In this document: positions 56,790 to 64,000 of the stretch, one piece after another
How positions within the stretch are numbered: position 1 is the stretch's first letter
Layout of the letters: every line of letters begins with the position of its first letter
Source: Pyrinomonadaceae bacterium
GTDB lineage: Bacteria > Acidobacteriota > Blastocatellia > Pyrinomonadales > Pyrinomonadaceae
Assembly: GCA_014534425.1 (NCBI GenBank)
Contig: JACVRN010000006.1
Location: forward strand, 1 to 64,000
Length of the DNA stretch: 64,000 bases
Direction: 5' to 3'
Program-made: the position numbers and the translations under genes
The notes under the pieces: generated by a model
What the model saw: the letters and a program-made list of their open reading frames with translations, nothing else
Databases searched by the model: none
Told to the model about the DNA's origin: nothing

Positions 56790-57272
56790 ATGACGCGAAC
56801 GATTAACGAAGAAGAGCTTGAGAGCAGGGCTGAAGCTCGAAGCCGTATGAGCGGGCTTGAGTACATGCAGAAGGTTGCGGCGGGCGAAGTGCCGCAGTCC
56901 GGCATGGGACAGTTGATGGGCTTCAAAATTACGGAGGTGAGCGAGGGCTACGCTGTCCTGACGGTCAGGCCGGACGATCGCCACTACAACGGCATAGGCA
57001 TAGCGCACGGCGGACTGGCCGCGACGCTTCTGGATTCGGCCACGGGCTGCGCCATCAACACCATGATGCCTGCGGGCAGAATCTTCACCACGCTTGAGAT
57101 GAAGATAAATTACGTGCGCCCCATCAGGGGCGAGACGGGCGTGGTTCGCTGCGAGGCCCGAGTGATTCACGTAGGGGGCCGCGTGGCGACAGCCGAAGGC
57201 CGTGTAGTAGATGAGCAGGGAAAGCTCTACGCCCACGGCACTGCGACCTGCATGTTGTTTCAGACGAGATAG
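56790..57272 (+). CDS. PaaI-family hotdog thioesterase
   Basis: A 160-residue hotdog-fold thioesterase that releases CoA from acyl or aryl intermediates. Signature GIAHGGLAATLLDSATGCAINTMM, then TTLEMKINYVRPIRGETG. The N-terminal extension ESRAEARSRMSGLEYMQKVAAGEVPQ is shared with its paralogue at 61443. Three bases from the fusion gene, six to the next. Likely an overflow valve for stalled acyl-CoA. Confidence 0.88.
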   Translation: MTRTINEEELESRAEARSRMSGLEYMQKVAAGEVPQSGMGQLMGFKITEVSEGYAVLTVRPDDRHYNGIGIAHGGLAATLLDSATGCAINTMMPAGRIFTTLEMKINYVRPIRGETGVVRCEARVIHVGGRVATAEGRVVDEQGKLYAHGTATCMLFQTR

Positions 57273-57278
57273 ATTGAG

Positions 57279-57659
57279 ATGACTGTGATGAAAGTCGGCG
57301 ACCGTTTATCCTGGGAGCGTACCTTTACGGAGGAAGACATTCGTCTCTTCGCCAGTGTCTCCGGCGACGAGGGCGCGCATCACACTTCGCCGGACGAGGC
57401 GGGCAGGCTGATGGCGCACGGGCTTTTGACCGCCACGCTGCCTACAAAAATCGGCGGCGACATCAACTTCATAGCCCGCGACATGCACTTTCATTTTCAC
57501 AGGCCCGTCTTCGCAGGCGACACAGTGCGCTGCGAAGTCACAATCGTTGAGCTTGAAGAGGCAGAGCAATTCTACCAACTGAAATCAACCTGGAGTTGCC
57601 GCAACCAACACGGCAAAGAAGTGATGAGCGGAGAAGCGACAGGCGTCGTTAGGAAATAG
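57279..57659 (+). CDS. MaoC/hotdog hydratase-like protein
   Basis: A 126-residue single-hotdog protein of the MaoC/FabZ-like group: VGDRLSWERTFTEEDIRLFASVSGDEGAHH, AHGLLTATLPTKIGGDINFIARDMHFHFHRPVFAGDTV. The usual hydratase signature SGDxNPxH is altered to SGDEGAHHTSPD, keeping Asp and a His, so activity is plausible but not certain. A second, more canonical MaoC gene lies at 60144. Met4 (57288) could be the true start. Confidence 0.8.
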   Translation: MTVMKVGDRLSWERTFTEEDIRLFASVSGDEGAHHTSPDEAGRLMAHGLLTATLPTKIGGDINFIARDMHFHFHRPVFAGDTVRCEVTIVELEEAEQFYQLKSTWSCRNQHGKEVMSGEATGVVRK

Positions 57660-57686
57660 AAGAAGCTGAAGATAAGAGGTTCGAGT

Positions 57687-58871
57687 ATGAGAGAAGCTGT
57701 GATTGTCGCGGGCGTGCGGACTGCTGTCGGCAAAGCGCCGCGAGGAAGTTTGCGTACGACCAGGCCGGATGATATGGCCGCTTCGGTGATAAAAGATTTG
57801 CTGCGGCGCGTGCCCGCTTTGCAGCCCGAAACTATAGACGACGTAATCATAGGCTGCGCCACTCCCGAAGGCGAGCAGGGCACGAACGTCGCGCGCATAG
57901 CGTCTTTGCGCGCGGGCCTCTCCTACGAAGTGCCCGCCGTGACGGTCAACCGCTTCTGCTCGTCCGGGTCTCAGACGATAGCTATGGCTGCGGAGCGAAT
58001 CATGGCAGGGATGGCAGACTGCATCATAGCTGGCGGCACGGAATCCATGAGTCTTCTTCGCGGCAACACCAAGTTCAGGCCCAATCCTTATCTGGTGGAA
58101 AATTACCCCGAAGTTTACCTGAGCATGGGACTCACGGCAGAGAACGTCTCGCGCAAGTACAACGTCTCGCGCGAAGAATCGGACGCCTTCTCTTATCGCA
58201 GCCACAGGCGCGCGCTCGCGGCGCAAAGTGCGGGGCGCTTCAAAGACGATGGCATCGTCCCGCTCGAAGTAGAGATTAACGAAGTGGGCGACGACGGCAG
58301 AGTGAAGCGAAAGCAGTTGACGTTTGAAGTGGACGAAGGCCCGCGAGCGGACACAACAGTCGAAGCCTTAGCCAAACTGCGTCCGGTCTTTCATGCCAGA
58401 GGCTCCGTCACTGCTGGCAACTCAAGTCAAACGTCGGACGGCGCTGCCGCAGTCCTGGTCATGTCGCGCGAGCGCGCCGAAGAGCTTGGACTAAAACCCC
58501 TGGCGCGTTTCGTCTCTTACGCTGTGGGCGGCGTGCCGCCTGAGATTATGGGGATGGGGCCGGTCGTCGCAGTGCCGAAGGCTCTGAAGCTCGCAGGACT
58601 TAAGCTCGACGATGTTGACCTGATAGAACTCAACGAAGCGTTCGCGTGCCAGGCCATAGCCGTCATGCGCGAGCTTGGCATGGACGACGAGCGCACGAAT
58701 GTCAACGGCGGCGCGGTCGCGCTAGGCCATCCACTGGGAGCTTCCGGCGCTAAGCTCACCGTGCAGCTTCTGGGCGAGATGCGCCGTCGCAAGAGCCGCT
58801 ACGGCATGGTCACGATGTGCGTCGGCGGCGGACAGGGCGCAGCCACCATCTTTGAGAATCTTCAAACTTAA
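57687..58871 (+). CDS. fadA: Acetyl-CoA acyltransferase (thiolase)
   Basis: A 394-residue thiolase that cleaves 3-ketoacyl-CoA in the last step of beta-oxidation. The nucleophile is Cys91 ([10 protein letters not shown]); the other catalytic residues are in [16 protein letters not shown] (His) and [13 protein letters not shown] (Cys), with [10 protein letters not shown]. Partner of the upstream fusion protein. Twenty-one bases before the next acyl-CoA dehydrogenase. Confidence 0.94.
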   Translation: MREAVIVAGVRTAVGKAPRGSLRTTRPDDMAASVIKDLLRRVPALQPETIDDVIIGCATPEGEQGTNVARIASLRAGLSYEVPAVTVNRFCSSGSQTIAMAAERIMAGMADCIIAGGTESMSLLRGNTKFRPNPYLVENYPEVYLSMGLTAENVSRKYNVSREESDAFSYRSHRRALAAQSAGRFKDDGIVPLEVEINEVGDDGRVKRKQLTFEVDEGPRADTTVEALAKLRPVFHARGSVTAGNSSQTSDGAAAVLVMSRERAEELGLKPLARFVSYAVGGVPPEIMGMGPVVAVPKALKLAGLKLDDVDLIELNEAFACQAIAVMRELGMDDERTNVNGGAVALGHPLGASGAKLTVQLLGEMRRRKSRYGMVTMCVGGGQGAATIFENLQT

Positions 58872-58892
58872 GATGAATACGGAAGGCAATCT

Positions 58893-60128
58893 ATGAAACC
58901 GGACGACCCGTATCTTGGTTTTCAAGTCTCCCCGCGCGCGAAAGAGATTTATCAAAGGCTCAGCGCCTTTATGGACGAGCATGTCTTTCCGAACGAAGAG
59001 TTGTTTCATCAACAGATAGAAGAGGGCGAGCGCTGGCAGCCTGTTCCTTTGATGGAGGAGTTGAAGGCTAAGGCCAGGGCCGAAGGGTTGTGGAACCTGT
59101 TCCTGCCTGAAAGCGAATATGGCGCGGGGCTGACGAATCTTGAATACGCGCCGATGGCGGAATTGATGGGACGCTCGCTGGCTTTCGCGTCCGAAGTTTT
59201 TAACTGTAGCGCGCCGGACACGGGCAACATGGAGGTGCTGGCGCGCTACGGCACGCAAGAACAGAAGGAGCGATGGCTGAAGCCGCTTGCCGACGGCGAG
59301 ATTCGTTCCTGCTTTGCCATGACAGAGCCTGATGTTGCTTCCTCGGATGCTACAAACATACGCTCGACCATAGCGCGGGACGGAGACGAGTACGTCATCA
59401 ACGGTCGCAAGTGGTGGGCGAGCGGCGCGGGCGACCCTCGCTGCAAGGTCGCAATCTTCATAGGCAAGACGGACACAGAAGCGCCAAAGCACCGGCAGCA
59501 GGCCATGATGCTCGTGCCGATGGACGCGCAGGGCGTGAAGGTCTTGCGCCTGCTGAGCGTCTTCGGCTATGACCACGCGCCGCACGGGCACGCGGAGATT
59601 GTCTTTGAGAACGTGCGCGTGCCCGCTTCGAACATGCTGCTTGGCGAAGGTCGCGGGTTTGAGATAGCGCAGGGACGCTTGGGGCCTGGGCGCATACATC
59701 ATTGCATGCGGCTGATAGGAGTCTCGGAGCGCGCACTGGAAGCCATGTGCCGTCGCGTGACGGCGCGGACGGCTTTCGGTAAGACGCTTTCCGAGCAGGG
59801 CACCATACGCGCCGGAATAGCAAAGTCCAGGATGGAGATTGACCAGGCGCGGCTGCTAACTATGAAGGCCGCTTACATGATGGACGTAGTTGGCAACAAG
59901 GCTGCGCGAGCGGAAATCGCTATGATTAAAGTCGTGGCTCCGAACGTGGCGCTCAGGGTTCTAGATCGTGCTATTCAGGCTCACGGCGGCGGCGGCGTCT
60001 CGGACGACTTCTTTCTGGCTGCGGCCTGGGCCAACGCACGCACCCTGAGACTTGCCGACGGCCCCGACGAAGTTCACATAGAATCAATCGCCAGGATGGA
60101 GTTGCGAAAGTATAAAGAGAACGTGTAG
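58893..60128 (+). CDS. ACAD10/ACAD11-type acyl-CoA dehydrogenase (LvaC-like)
   Basis: A 411-residue acyl-CoA dehydrogenase closely resembling the C-terminal domain of animal ACAD11: [97 protein letters not shown] and [11 protein letters not shown] are near-identical blocks. ACAD10/11 and bacterial LvaC convert 4-phosphoacyl-CoAs, made by an APH-like kinase, to forms that enter beta-oxidation. The matching kinase is encoded separately at 61963. Substrate chain length unknown. Confidence 0.9.
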   Translation: MKPDDPYLGFQVSPRAKEIYQRLSAFMDEHVFPNEELFHQQIEEGERWQPVPLMEELKAKARAEGLWNLFLPESEYGAGLTNLEYAPMAELMGRSLAFASEVFNCSAPDTGNMEVLARYGTQEQKERWLKPLADGEIRSCFAMTEPDVASSDATNIRSTIARDGDEYVINGRKWWASGAGDPRCKVAIFIGKTDTEAPKHRQQAMMLVPMDAQGVKVLRLLSVFGYDHAPHGHAEIVFENVRVPASNMLLGEGRGFEIAQGRLGPGRIHHCMRLIGVSERALEAMCRRVTARTAFGKTLSEQGTIRAGIAKSRMEIDQARLLTMKAAYMMDVVGNKAARAEIAMIKVVAPNVALRVLDRAIQAHGGGGVSDDFFLAAAWANARTLRLADGPDEVHIESIARMELRKYKENV

Positions 60129-60143
60129 AGGCGGAATATAACT

Positions 60144-60605
60144 ATGGCTGCGAAGCGGATTGAAAGCATAAACGAGTTGCCCGCGTTGACGGGGCAGGAG
60201 GTGGCCGTGAGCGATTGGCTGGAGGTCGCGCAAACGCGCATCAACCAGTTCGCCGAGGCTACGGAAGACCGGCAGTGGATTCACACAGACCCTGAGCGGG
60301 CCGCGCGCGAGTCGCCGTTTAAGACGACAATCGCGCACGGCTTTCTGACGCTCTCGCTCCTGAGTGAGTTGATGAAGAAGGCCGTAGAGGTCGGAGGGCT
60401 TCGCATGGGCATCAACTACGGGTTGAACCGCGTGCGCTTTGTCAGCCCTGTGCCTTCTGGAGCGCGCATTCGCGGTCGCTTTAAGCTGGCCGAAGTGGAA
60501 GAGATTAGCGGAGGCATGCAGGCCACCTGGAACGTGACGGTCGAGCGCGAAGGCAATGACAAGCCCTGCTGCGTGGCCGAATGGCTCGTGCGATATTACG
60601 TGTGA
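60144..60605 (+). CDS. MaoC-family (R)-specific enoyl-CoA hydratase
   Basis: A 153-residue hotdog hydratase: LEVAQTRINQFAEATEDRQWIHTDPERAARESPFKTTIAHGFLTLSLLSELM, with the catalytic Asp in TDPERA context and the downstream FKTTIAHGF block that defines NodN/MaoC hydratases. YGLNRVRFVSPVPSGARIRGRF completes the fold. It would hydrate trans-2-enoyl-CoA to the 3R-hydroxy form. Fifteen bases after the ACAD11-like gene. Confidence 0.9.
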   Translation: MAAKRIESINELPALTGQEVAVSDWLEVAQTRINQFAEATEDRQWIHTDPERAARESPFKTTIAHGFLTLSLLSELMKKAVEVGGLRMGINYGLNRVRFVSPVPSGARIRGRFKLAEVEEISGGMQATWNVTVEREGNDKPCCVAEWLVRYYV

Positions 60606-60623
60606 GCAGTAAAAGGAGGAATG

Positions 60624-61418
60624 ATGACAGAACAGTCTGAAAAATTGCTGGTCACGCTCAATGACGGCATCAAGCGCATCACGATTAATCGCCCGGAGCG
60701 GCGCAACTCTGTTGACCACGAGACTATCAGAATGCTGCGTGATGCGGTTCAGCATTCGGAGACGGACGGCACCCGTGTGCTGATTCTGACGGGCGCGGGC
60801 GAGTCGTTCTGCGCGGGCGCGGATTTGGCCGCAACCTCTGCGAGCGATATTGCGAATTATGACGTGACGCGTGCGATTCGTGAGAATGTGAATCCGACGG
60901 TTGCGGCTATGCGTAAGCTGCCCGTGCCTATTATTGCGCGCGTTCACGGGCACGCGGTCGGCGTGGGCCACAACTACGCGCTGGCCTGCGACATGATTAT
61001 AGCTTCGGAGCAGGCGCTCTTCGGACAGGTCTTCGTCCGTATAGGATTGATGCCAGACGGCGGCAGCACTTTCCTTCTGCCGCGCATTGTGGGCTATCAG
61101 AAAGCATTTGAGTTGATGGCGATGGGCGACATCATAAGCGCCGAGGAGTCTTTGCGACTGGGCCTGGTCAATCGCGTGGTGCCGTTTGCAGATCTTGATG
61201 CGACCGTGGATGCCGTCGCCGCTCGCCTGGCTTCCGCGCCGCAGATGGCTTTGGCGAAGATAAAAGCTGCGCTCAATCACAGCGCGCAGAGCGACCTTGC
61301 TTCGTCGCTTGAGTTCGAAGCTGTGAATCAGGACGCCTGCTTTCACTCTGCGGATTTTATGGAGGGCGTCGCGGCCTTTATGCAGAAGCGCAAGGCCGTC
61401 TTCGGCGGGAAAGCCTGA
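60624..61418 (+). CDS. Enoyl-CoA hydratase/isomerase family protein
   Basis: A 264-residue crotonase. The second of two adjacent ATGs is chosen because AAAGGAGGA ends four bases before it. Motifs: ILTGAGESFCAGADLA (oxyanion hole), RVHGHAVGVGHNYALACDMIIAS and GQVFVRIGLMPDGGSTFLLPRIVG. The position of Glu144 in mitochondrial hydratase is occupied by Val-Gly-His (GVGHNYALAC), and the Glu164 position by Arg-Ile-Gly-Leu (VRIGLMPDGG, with Asp following), which points to an isomerase- or PaaG-like member rather than a standard hydratase. Confidence 0.88.
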   Translation: MTEQSEKLLVTLNDGIKRITINRPERRNSVDHETIRMLRDAVQHSETDGTRVLILTGAGESFCAGADLAATSASDIANYDVTRAIRENVNPTVAAMRKLPVPIIARVHGHAVGVGHNYALACDMIIASEQALFGQVFVRIGLMPDGGSTFLLPRIVGYQKAFELMAMGDIISAEESLRLGLVNRVVPFADLDATVDAVAARLASAPQMALAKIKAALNHSAQSDLASSLEFEAVNQDACFHSADFMEGVAAFMQKRKAVFGGKA

Positions 61419-61442
61419 GGCCGGAAGAGAATAATCGAAACT

Positions 61443-61946
61443 ATGAGCAACGGCGGAAACACTGCGCGCACGCGCACGATTACATGGGAAGACCCGCGCG
61501 CTCTGGCCGAAGCCGGGCGCAATCTATCAGGGCTTGAGTATCTGAGAAAAATAGTCGAAGGCAGCTTGCCTCGCCCGCCCATAGGCGCGCTGATGAACTT
61601 CACTATCGCGGAATTGAGCGAAGGCCGCGCGGTCTTTACAGTGGAGCCTGCGGAGTATCATTACAATCCTATAGGCGTCGTTCACGGGGGACTTGCGGCG
61701 ACGCTGCTGGATTCGGCAATGGGCTGCGCCATACATTCCACTCTGCCTGCGGGCGCGGGCTACACGACGCTGGAGATAAAAGTTAATTTCGTCAGGCCCA
61801 TGACGGCGGAGACGGGAACCGTGAGGTGCGAAGCGAAGGTGATTTACGTCGGAGGCCGCACAGCAACCGCCGATGGCCGCGTCGTAGATGAAAGCGGAAA
61901 GCTCTACGCGCACGGCACTACTACGTGCATCATCTTTCGCCCCTGA
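61443..61946 (+). CDS. PaaI-family hotdog thioesterase, second copy
   Basis: A 167-residue thioesterase with GVVHGGLAATLLDSAMGCAIHSTL and TTLEIKVNFVRPMTAETGTVRCEAKVIYVGGRTATADGRVVDESGKLYAHGTTTCI. It is clearly a duplicate of the gene at 56790, including the SGLEYLRKIVEGSLP N-terminal helix. Two copies within 5 kb of one operon suggest different chain-length or hydroxylation preferences. Confidence 0.88.
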   Translation: MSNGGNTARTRTITWEDPRALAEAGRNLSGLEYLRKIVEGSLPRPPIGALMNFTIAELSEGRAVFTVEPAEYHYNPIGVVHGGLAATLLDSAMGCAIHSTLPAGAGYTTLEIKVNFVRPMTAETGTVRCEAKVIYVGGRTATADGRVVDESGKLYAHGTTTCIIFRP

Positions 61947-61962
61947 CTTTTTAATCATAAAC

Positions 61963-63048
61963 GTGACGACCGATTCAACAGATACGCGGCCCGTGCGTGC
62001 GAGCGAGCAGCTTGATTGGGAAGCGCTCGCGGGATTTGTGCGCGGCAAACTTGTTGAGGTGTTCGGAGAAGAGTTCGACGCCTCCGCGCCCATGACGGTA
62101 GAGCAGTTTCCGGGCGGGCACTCGAATCTAACATACCTGTTGCGTTTCGGTCAGCATGAGTTCGTCATGCGAAGGCCGCCGTTCGGGCCTGTGCCGCCGA
62201 AGGCGCACGACATGGCGCGCGAGTATCGCATACTCGAAGCAGTGCATCCGGTCTACACTCTAGCGCCCAGACCCTTCATGCTCTGCGAAGACCAGAGCGT
62301 CATAGGCTCTACCTTCTACGTGATGGAGCGCAGGCGCGGGCTGGTCGTGCGCGTAGAGGAACCGCCAGAGTTGGCCGACCGCCCGGAAGAACGTCTGCGT
62401 GCCAGCCGTGCTTTGATAGACGCGCTCGCGCGCCTGCACATGGTTGACATCAACGAGCACGGACTCGCAGCCTTGGGCAAGCCCGTTGGGTTCGTAGGGC
62501 GACAGGTGCGCGGGTGGAACGAGCGCTGGCACGGCTCGCAGACGAGCGAGTTGCCAGCGATGGATGCGCTGGCCGCGTGGCTGATTGAGCGACTGCCGCC
62601 CGAAGCCGAGAGGCCGACGCTCGTGCACGGCGATTTCAAGCTGGACAACGTGATGCTCGATGCAGGGGACGTGGGGCGGCTGGTGGGTGTGTTTGATTGG
62701 GAGATGGCTGCGGTCGGCGACCCGCTCATAGATTTAGGCATACTGCTGGCCTACTGGGTTCACGTCTCTACCGCAGCAGCGAGCGCGGACGCCGTCTCAA
62801 CCGTCACACAGCGCGAAGGCTGGTTAACGCGCGCAGAGATTCTTGAGCGATATTCCGAGGGCACGGGGCTTGATGTCTCGCGCATAACTTTCTACGAAGT
62901 GTTCGCGGTCTTTAAGCTCGCGGTGGTGCTACAGCAAATCTTCTATCGCTATCATCGCGGGCAGACGGATGACCCGCGCTTCGCCACACTGGACGAGCGC
63001 GTGCGCTGGCTCGCAGACATAGCCACACGGCTGGCTGAAAAGGCATGA
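61963..63048 (+). CDS. APH-fold kinase matching the ACAD10/ACAD11 N-terminal domain (LvaA-like)
   Basis: A 361-residue aminoglycoside-phosphotransferase-fold kinase. The GTG at 61963 is the likely start; a frame from an ATG at 61888 would overlap the thioesterase gene and add unrelated residues. Motifs: EQFPGGHSNLTYLLRFG (glycine loop), FVMRRPP (Lys/Arg region) with PKAHDMAREYRIL (helix C Glu), VIGSTFYVMERRRG, the Brenner motif HGDFKLDNVML and GVFDWEMAAVGDPLIDLG (metal-binding Asp). The N-lobe blocks are those of ACAD11. Predicted to phosphorylate the 4-hydroxyl of a hydroxyacyl-CoA. No Shine-Dalgarno is visible. Confidence 0.88.
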   Translation: MTTDSTDTRPVRASEQLDWEALAGFVRGKLVEVFGEEFDASAPMTVEQFPGGHSNLTYLLRFGQHEFVMRRPPFGPVPPKAHDMAREYRILEAVHPVYTLAPRPFMLCEDQSVIGSTFYVMERRRGLVVRVEEPPELADRPEERLRASRALIDALARLHMVDINEHGLAALGKPVGFVGRQVRGWNERWHGSQTSELPAMDALAAWLIERLPPEAERPTLVHGDFKLDNVMLDAGDVGRLVGVFDWEMAAVGDPLIDLGILLAYWVHVSTAAASADAVSTVTQREGWLTRAEILERYSEGTGLDVSRITFYEVFAVFKLAVVLQQIFYRYHRGQTDDPRFATLDERVRWLADIATRLAEKA

Positions 63049-64000
63049 ACATCAACGCAGCAATTTTGTGGGAGCAGGGTGCGCCGCTCTCTGTGGAGGA
63101 GGCGGAGTTGGAAGCGCCGCGTGCGGGCGAAGTCATGGTCGAAGTCAAAGCCGCAGGAGTTTGCCACAGCGACCTTCATCCGGCGCGCGGCGATTGGCCC
63201 GCTCGTACTCCGCTCGTGCTGGGGCATGAAGGCGCGGGCATCGTGCGTGAAGTAGGCCCTGGTGTAACGACTTTGCGCGCGGGCGATCACGTAGTCTTCT
63301 GTTGGGCACCGCCGTGCGGGCTTTGTCCTATGTGCATGGAGGGCCGACCCGTTCTCTGCGACCGGCTGGAGCGTACGACCTATCGCAATCGTCTTCCGGC
63401 GGGCGGCACACGTCTTCACGCACGCGGGCAGGACGTGGCGCATTTCAACGGCACGGCCTGTTTCGCAGACTTCGCAGTGGTGGCAGCAGAAGGCGCGATT
63501 CCAGTTCCGGCGGATGTGAAGTTCGAGGCGCTAGCTACTCTTGGGTGCGCCGTCATCACAGGCGTAGGCGCTGTCTTGAATGCGGCCCGCGTGGAAGCTG
63601 AAGCGAGTGTCGTAGTCATTGGCGCGGGCGGCGTGGGCTTAAACGTTGTGCAGGGCGCAAGACTCGCGCAGGCTGAAAAAATCATAGCCGTAGATACACG
63701 CAGCGCGCCGCTCAAGCTGGCCGCGAGCTTCGGCGCAAGCGAAGTAGTTGAAGCTTCCACTGATAATGTAGTGGAGCAGGTGATGAAGTTGACGGGCGGG
63801 CGCGGCGCGGATTATGTCTTCGATACGGTCGGCGTGCCTGAGACTTTGACGCAAGCGCTGCGCTTCGCGCGCAAAGGCGGCGCTGTCGTGCTTACGGGAC
63901 TATCGCGCACGGACGCGCGTGCCTCTTTCCCGCTCTTTCCCTTCGTGATGCAGGAGAAGCGCCTCTTAGGCTCCGTCTACGGCTCCGGCCAGCCCGCCCT
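63045..64000 (+). CDS. Zinc-dependent alcohol dehydrogenase (3' end beyond window)
   Basis: The first 318 residues of a medium-chain alcohol dehydrogenase; the frame runs off the right edge and about 50 residues are missing. Catalytic zinc ligands are in GVCHSD and LGHEGAG; the structural zinc cysteines are in PCGLCPMCMEGRPVLC; the Rossmann motif is GAGGVG, and VDTRSAPLKL carries the Asp that selects NAD. Its ATG overlaps the kinase stop (ATGA), so translation is coupled. It could oxidise a hydroxylated chain end or the product of the P450; substrate not determinable. Confidence 0.92.
   Translation, partial: MNINAAILWEQGAPLSVEEAELEAPRAGEVMVEVKAAGVCHSDLHPARGDWPARTPLVLGHEGAGIVREVGPGVTTLRAGDHVVFCWAPPCGLCPMCMEGRPVLCDRLERTTYRNRLPAGGTRLHARGQDVAHFNGTACFADFAVVAAEGAIPVPADVKFEALATLGCAVITGVGAVLNAARVEAEASVVVIGAGGVGLNVVQGARLAQAEKIIAVDTRSAPLKLAASFGASEVVEASTDNVVEQVMKLTGGRGADYVFDTVGVPETLTQALRFARKGGAVVLTGLSRTDARASFPLFPFVMQEKRLLGSVYGSGQPA

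Noticed and set aside
60084..61346. 420-codon minus-strand open frame opposite the MaoC and enoyl-CoA hydratase genes
   Set aside because: It spans two clear plus-strand genes and their junction, with no recognisable protein features.

Overview
The window looks like a chromosomal segment of an Acidobacteriota, most likely of the Blastocatellia type. The markers are a VWFA-related protein of the acidobacterial family, an 'orphan' duplicated MacB/FtsX permease (ADOP), a free-standing OmpR-type winged-helix domain, a bacillithiol glycosyltransferase, many secreted hydrolases, and moderately GC-rich DNA dense in small intergenic palindromic repeats. The taxonomic call is inference from gene content; no rRNA or ribosomal gene is present.

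Region 1 (1-15.7 kb) is mostly housekeeping: the 3' part of bshA, nth, an enlarged pyruvate kinase, a YacP-like NYN protein, a SlyD-like FKBP isomerase, the VWFA protein, selB, two small membrane proteins, a secreted GH5 hydrolase, hemB, an elongator tRNA-Met, a PIG-V-like mannosyltransferase and an EamA permease. Region 2 (15.7-36.5 kb) is envelope and proteolysis: an M48 metalloprotease with TPRs, a beta-helix protein, an orphan UmuD-like protease, a GGQ release-factor-like protein, an IsdG-like monooxygenase, a 1240-residue subtilase, a Tat-exported TldD followed by TldE, a MOSC protein, an ADOP permease, an MBL hydrolase, a broken beta-lactamase-like gene and an intact relative. Region 3 (36.7-39.7 kb) holds a TetR regulator with its operator, an AraC regulator, a TPR protein and a conserved hypothetical.

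Region 4 (39.7-64 kb) is a catabolic island. A P450 and a very-long-chain-type acyl-CoA dehydrogenase run leftward. Divergent from them, a TetR regulator heads a collinear run of about 20 genes that continues past the window end: etfB, etfA, an ETF:quinone oxidoreductase (EtfD type), two adjacent acyl-CoA dehydrogenases, SDR, acyl-CoA ligase, SDR, class II aldolase, a hydroxyacyl-CoA dehydrogenase/enoyl-CoA hydratase fusion, two PaaI thioesterases, two MaoC hydratases, thiolase, an ACAD11-like dehydrogenase, enoyl-CoA hydratase, an ACAD11-like kinase and a zinc alcohol dehydrogenase. Together these can activate an acid, oxidise it and pass electrons through ETF to the quinone pool. The separate kinase and dehydrogenase that correspond to the two halves of ACAD10/ACAD11 (and to LvaA/LvaC of levulinate catabolism) suggest a route for 4-hydroxyacyl-CoA substrates.

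Across the window run two families of palindromic intergenic repeats: inverted arrays of heptamers (TCAG every 7 bases), and a longer element with arms around AACAGGGATGGACAGGATAA. They fill every large gap in the catabolic operon, often end 5-10 bases before a start codon, and in one place are translated as the C-terminus of the acyl-CoA ligase.
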